A stretch of DNA of 13,918 nucleotides from JACCVL01 sp038232655 (lineage in GTDB: Bacteria; Actinomycetota; Actinomycetes; Propionibacteriales; Nocardioidaceae), in assembly GCA_038232655.1 (NCBI GenBank), contig JBBSNM010000074.1:1-13918 (forward strand), in the 5' to 3' direction. Of this stretch, positions 12,351-13,918 are shown piece by piece; positions within the stretch are counted from its first letter, which is position 1; every line of letters starts with the position of its first letter. The notes under the pieces were generated by a model. It worked only from the letters and a program-made list of their open reading frames with translations, was not told the DNA's origin and ran no database searches. The position numbers were made by a program, and so were the translations under genes.

Positions 12351-12887
12351 GTGGACGAGAGCTATGACGTCGTGCTGCTGGTCGAGCGCGAGCTCACCGA
12401 GCTCGACGCCCGCCAGGTCGTCGCCCTGCACCAGGGGCTCGAGGAGCCGGTGAAGTACCACGTGCTGTTGCCGGTGGAGGACGCCGCCGGCCGGGTGCAG
12501 GCAGCGATCGGCTCGATCGCCCGCTACGAGATGGTGCCCCCGATGGACGCGGTGGATGCCGAGACGCTGCAACGCCTGAACCAGGACCTGGTCGAGCGGG
12601 CGCAGGCCGAGCTCGCGGCCAGTCTCGCGCTGCTGCGCGCGGCCGGTCGACCGGCCGAGGGCCGCATCACCTCGGACGACCCGGTGCGGGCGCTGGCCGC
12701 CGAGGTCAGCAAGCACCGGGCCGCCGAGGCGATCGTACTGACCGCGCCGCACGCCGTGCAGGAGTTCTTCCACCTCGACTGGACCTCGCGGGCCCGGCGC
12801 GCCATCGGCGTTCCCACACTGCACCTGCTCGCGCACGAGACGTTCGGCGAGCAGAGCGGTGGCGGCGAGGGCGTCAGCGGCGTCTGA
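12351..12887 (+). CDS. UspA-like protein of unknown function
   Basis: 178-residue soluble protein starting at GTG 12351, 18 nt after the ligase stop. The first 60 residues read as strand-helix-strand (YDVVLLVERELTELDARQVV, then YHVLLPV). The middle is a long helix (LNQDLVERAQAELAASLALL). The end has a second Rossmann-like part: VRALAAEVSKHRAAEAIVLT, then RRAIGVPTLHLLAHE. The alternation and the final G-V-P-T-L strand recall universal stress proteins, but the ATP-binding G2xG9xG(S/T) motif is not seen, so nucleotide binding is doubtful. A Gly/Ser-rich tail follows. It precedes glgX by 66 nt on the same strand. No function should be assigned. Confidence 0.75.
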   Translation: MDESYDVVLLVERELTELDARQVVALHQGLEEPVKYHVLLPVEDAAGRVQAAIGSIARYEMVPPMDAVDAETLQRLNQDLVERAQAELAASLALLRAAGRPAEGRITSDDPVRALAAEVSKHRAAEAIVLTAPHAVQEFFHLDWTSRARRAIGVPTLHLLAHETFGEQSGGGEGVSGV

Positions 12888-12953
12888 CCCGCACGCACCA
12901 CCACAAGGCCCGATCGCGGGCAGTGCACCATCTGACGACAGGAGTCACCTGCA

Positions 12954-13918
<965 letters not shown>

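Noticed and set aside
11220..12887. Non-homologous end-joining operon around the DNA ligase
   Set aside because: No Ku, LigD polymerase or nuclease domain is adjacent; the protein is a standalone LigC-type ligase.

Overview
The window is high-GC DNA with dense genes, GTG starts and several apparent leaderless starts. It carries actinobacterial marker genes: an SsgA/SsgB-type (SALP) cell-division regulator, a LigC-type ATP-dependent DNA ligase, a siroheme sulfite reductase of the mycobacterial NirA/SirA type, and a standalone RibD-C pyrimidine reductase. This points to an actinomycete. A Micrococcales/Intrasporangiaceae-like or Nocardioides-like host is a guess that cannot be settled from the sequence. 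It reads as ordinary chromosome: no transposase, integrase, CRISPR array, rRNA or phage gene was seen.

Layout. 1-266 (-): 5' part of a lipoprotein running off the left edge. 623-1051 (+): SsgB-like regulator, convergent with 1067-1885 (-) pabC; both stop codons lie in one shared hairpin. 1989-2281 (+): tRNA cluster Gly(GCC)-Cys(GCA)-Val(GAC), closed by a perfect 18-bp-stem palindrome. 2354-2596 (-): small ferritin-like/conserved protein. 2701-3831 (-): YihY/BrkB membrane protein. 3938-7629 (+): sulfate-assimilation operon. 7659-9469 (-): SDR plus zinc polyol dehydrogenase pair, overlapping by GTGA. 9547-10395 (-): PPK2 kinase. 10478-12332 (+): RibD-like reductase and LigC. 12351-12887 (+): UspA-like protein of unknown role. 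12954-end (+): 5' two thirds or less of glgX, cut by the right edge.

The most informative region is the sulfur operon. A promoter at 3938-3966 seems to start transcription directly at an unannotated 28-codon leader ORF (3974-4060). This leader has the RRHVDL core and a late Cys codon typical of the actinobacterial cysteine-attenuation leader peptides. It is followed by GC hairpins with two mutually exclusive pairings. Then come sulfite reductase, a 52-aa four-cysteine zinc-ribbon-like protein, APS reductase (CysH), a possible 39-aa ORF and a sirohydrochlorin chelatase, with every junction an ATGA overlap. Together they reduce APS to sulfite and then sulfide, and insert iron into siroheme, the sulfite reductase cofactor. 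Sulfate activation (CysDN), uptake and uroporphyrinogen methylation genes are not in the window.

Five starts (leader peptide, pabC, yihY, the ribD-like gene and the UspA-like gene) lack a Shine-Dalgarno but have a TANNNT-like or related -10 hexamer 6-7 nt upstream. This is the geometry of leaderless mRNAs.
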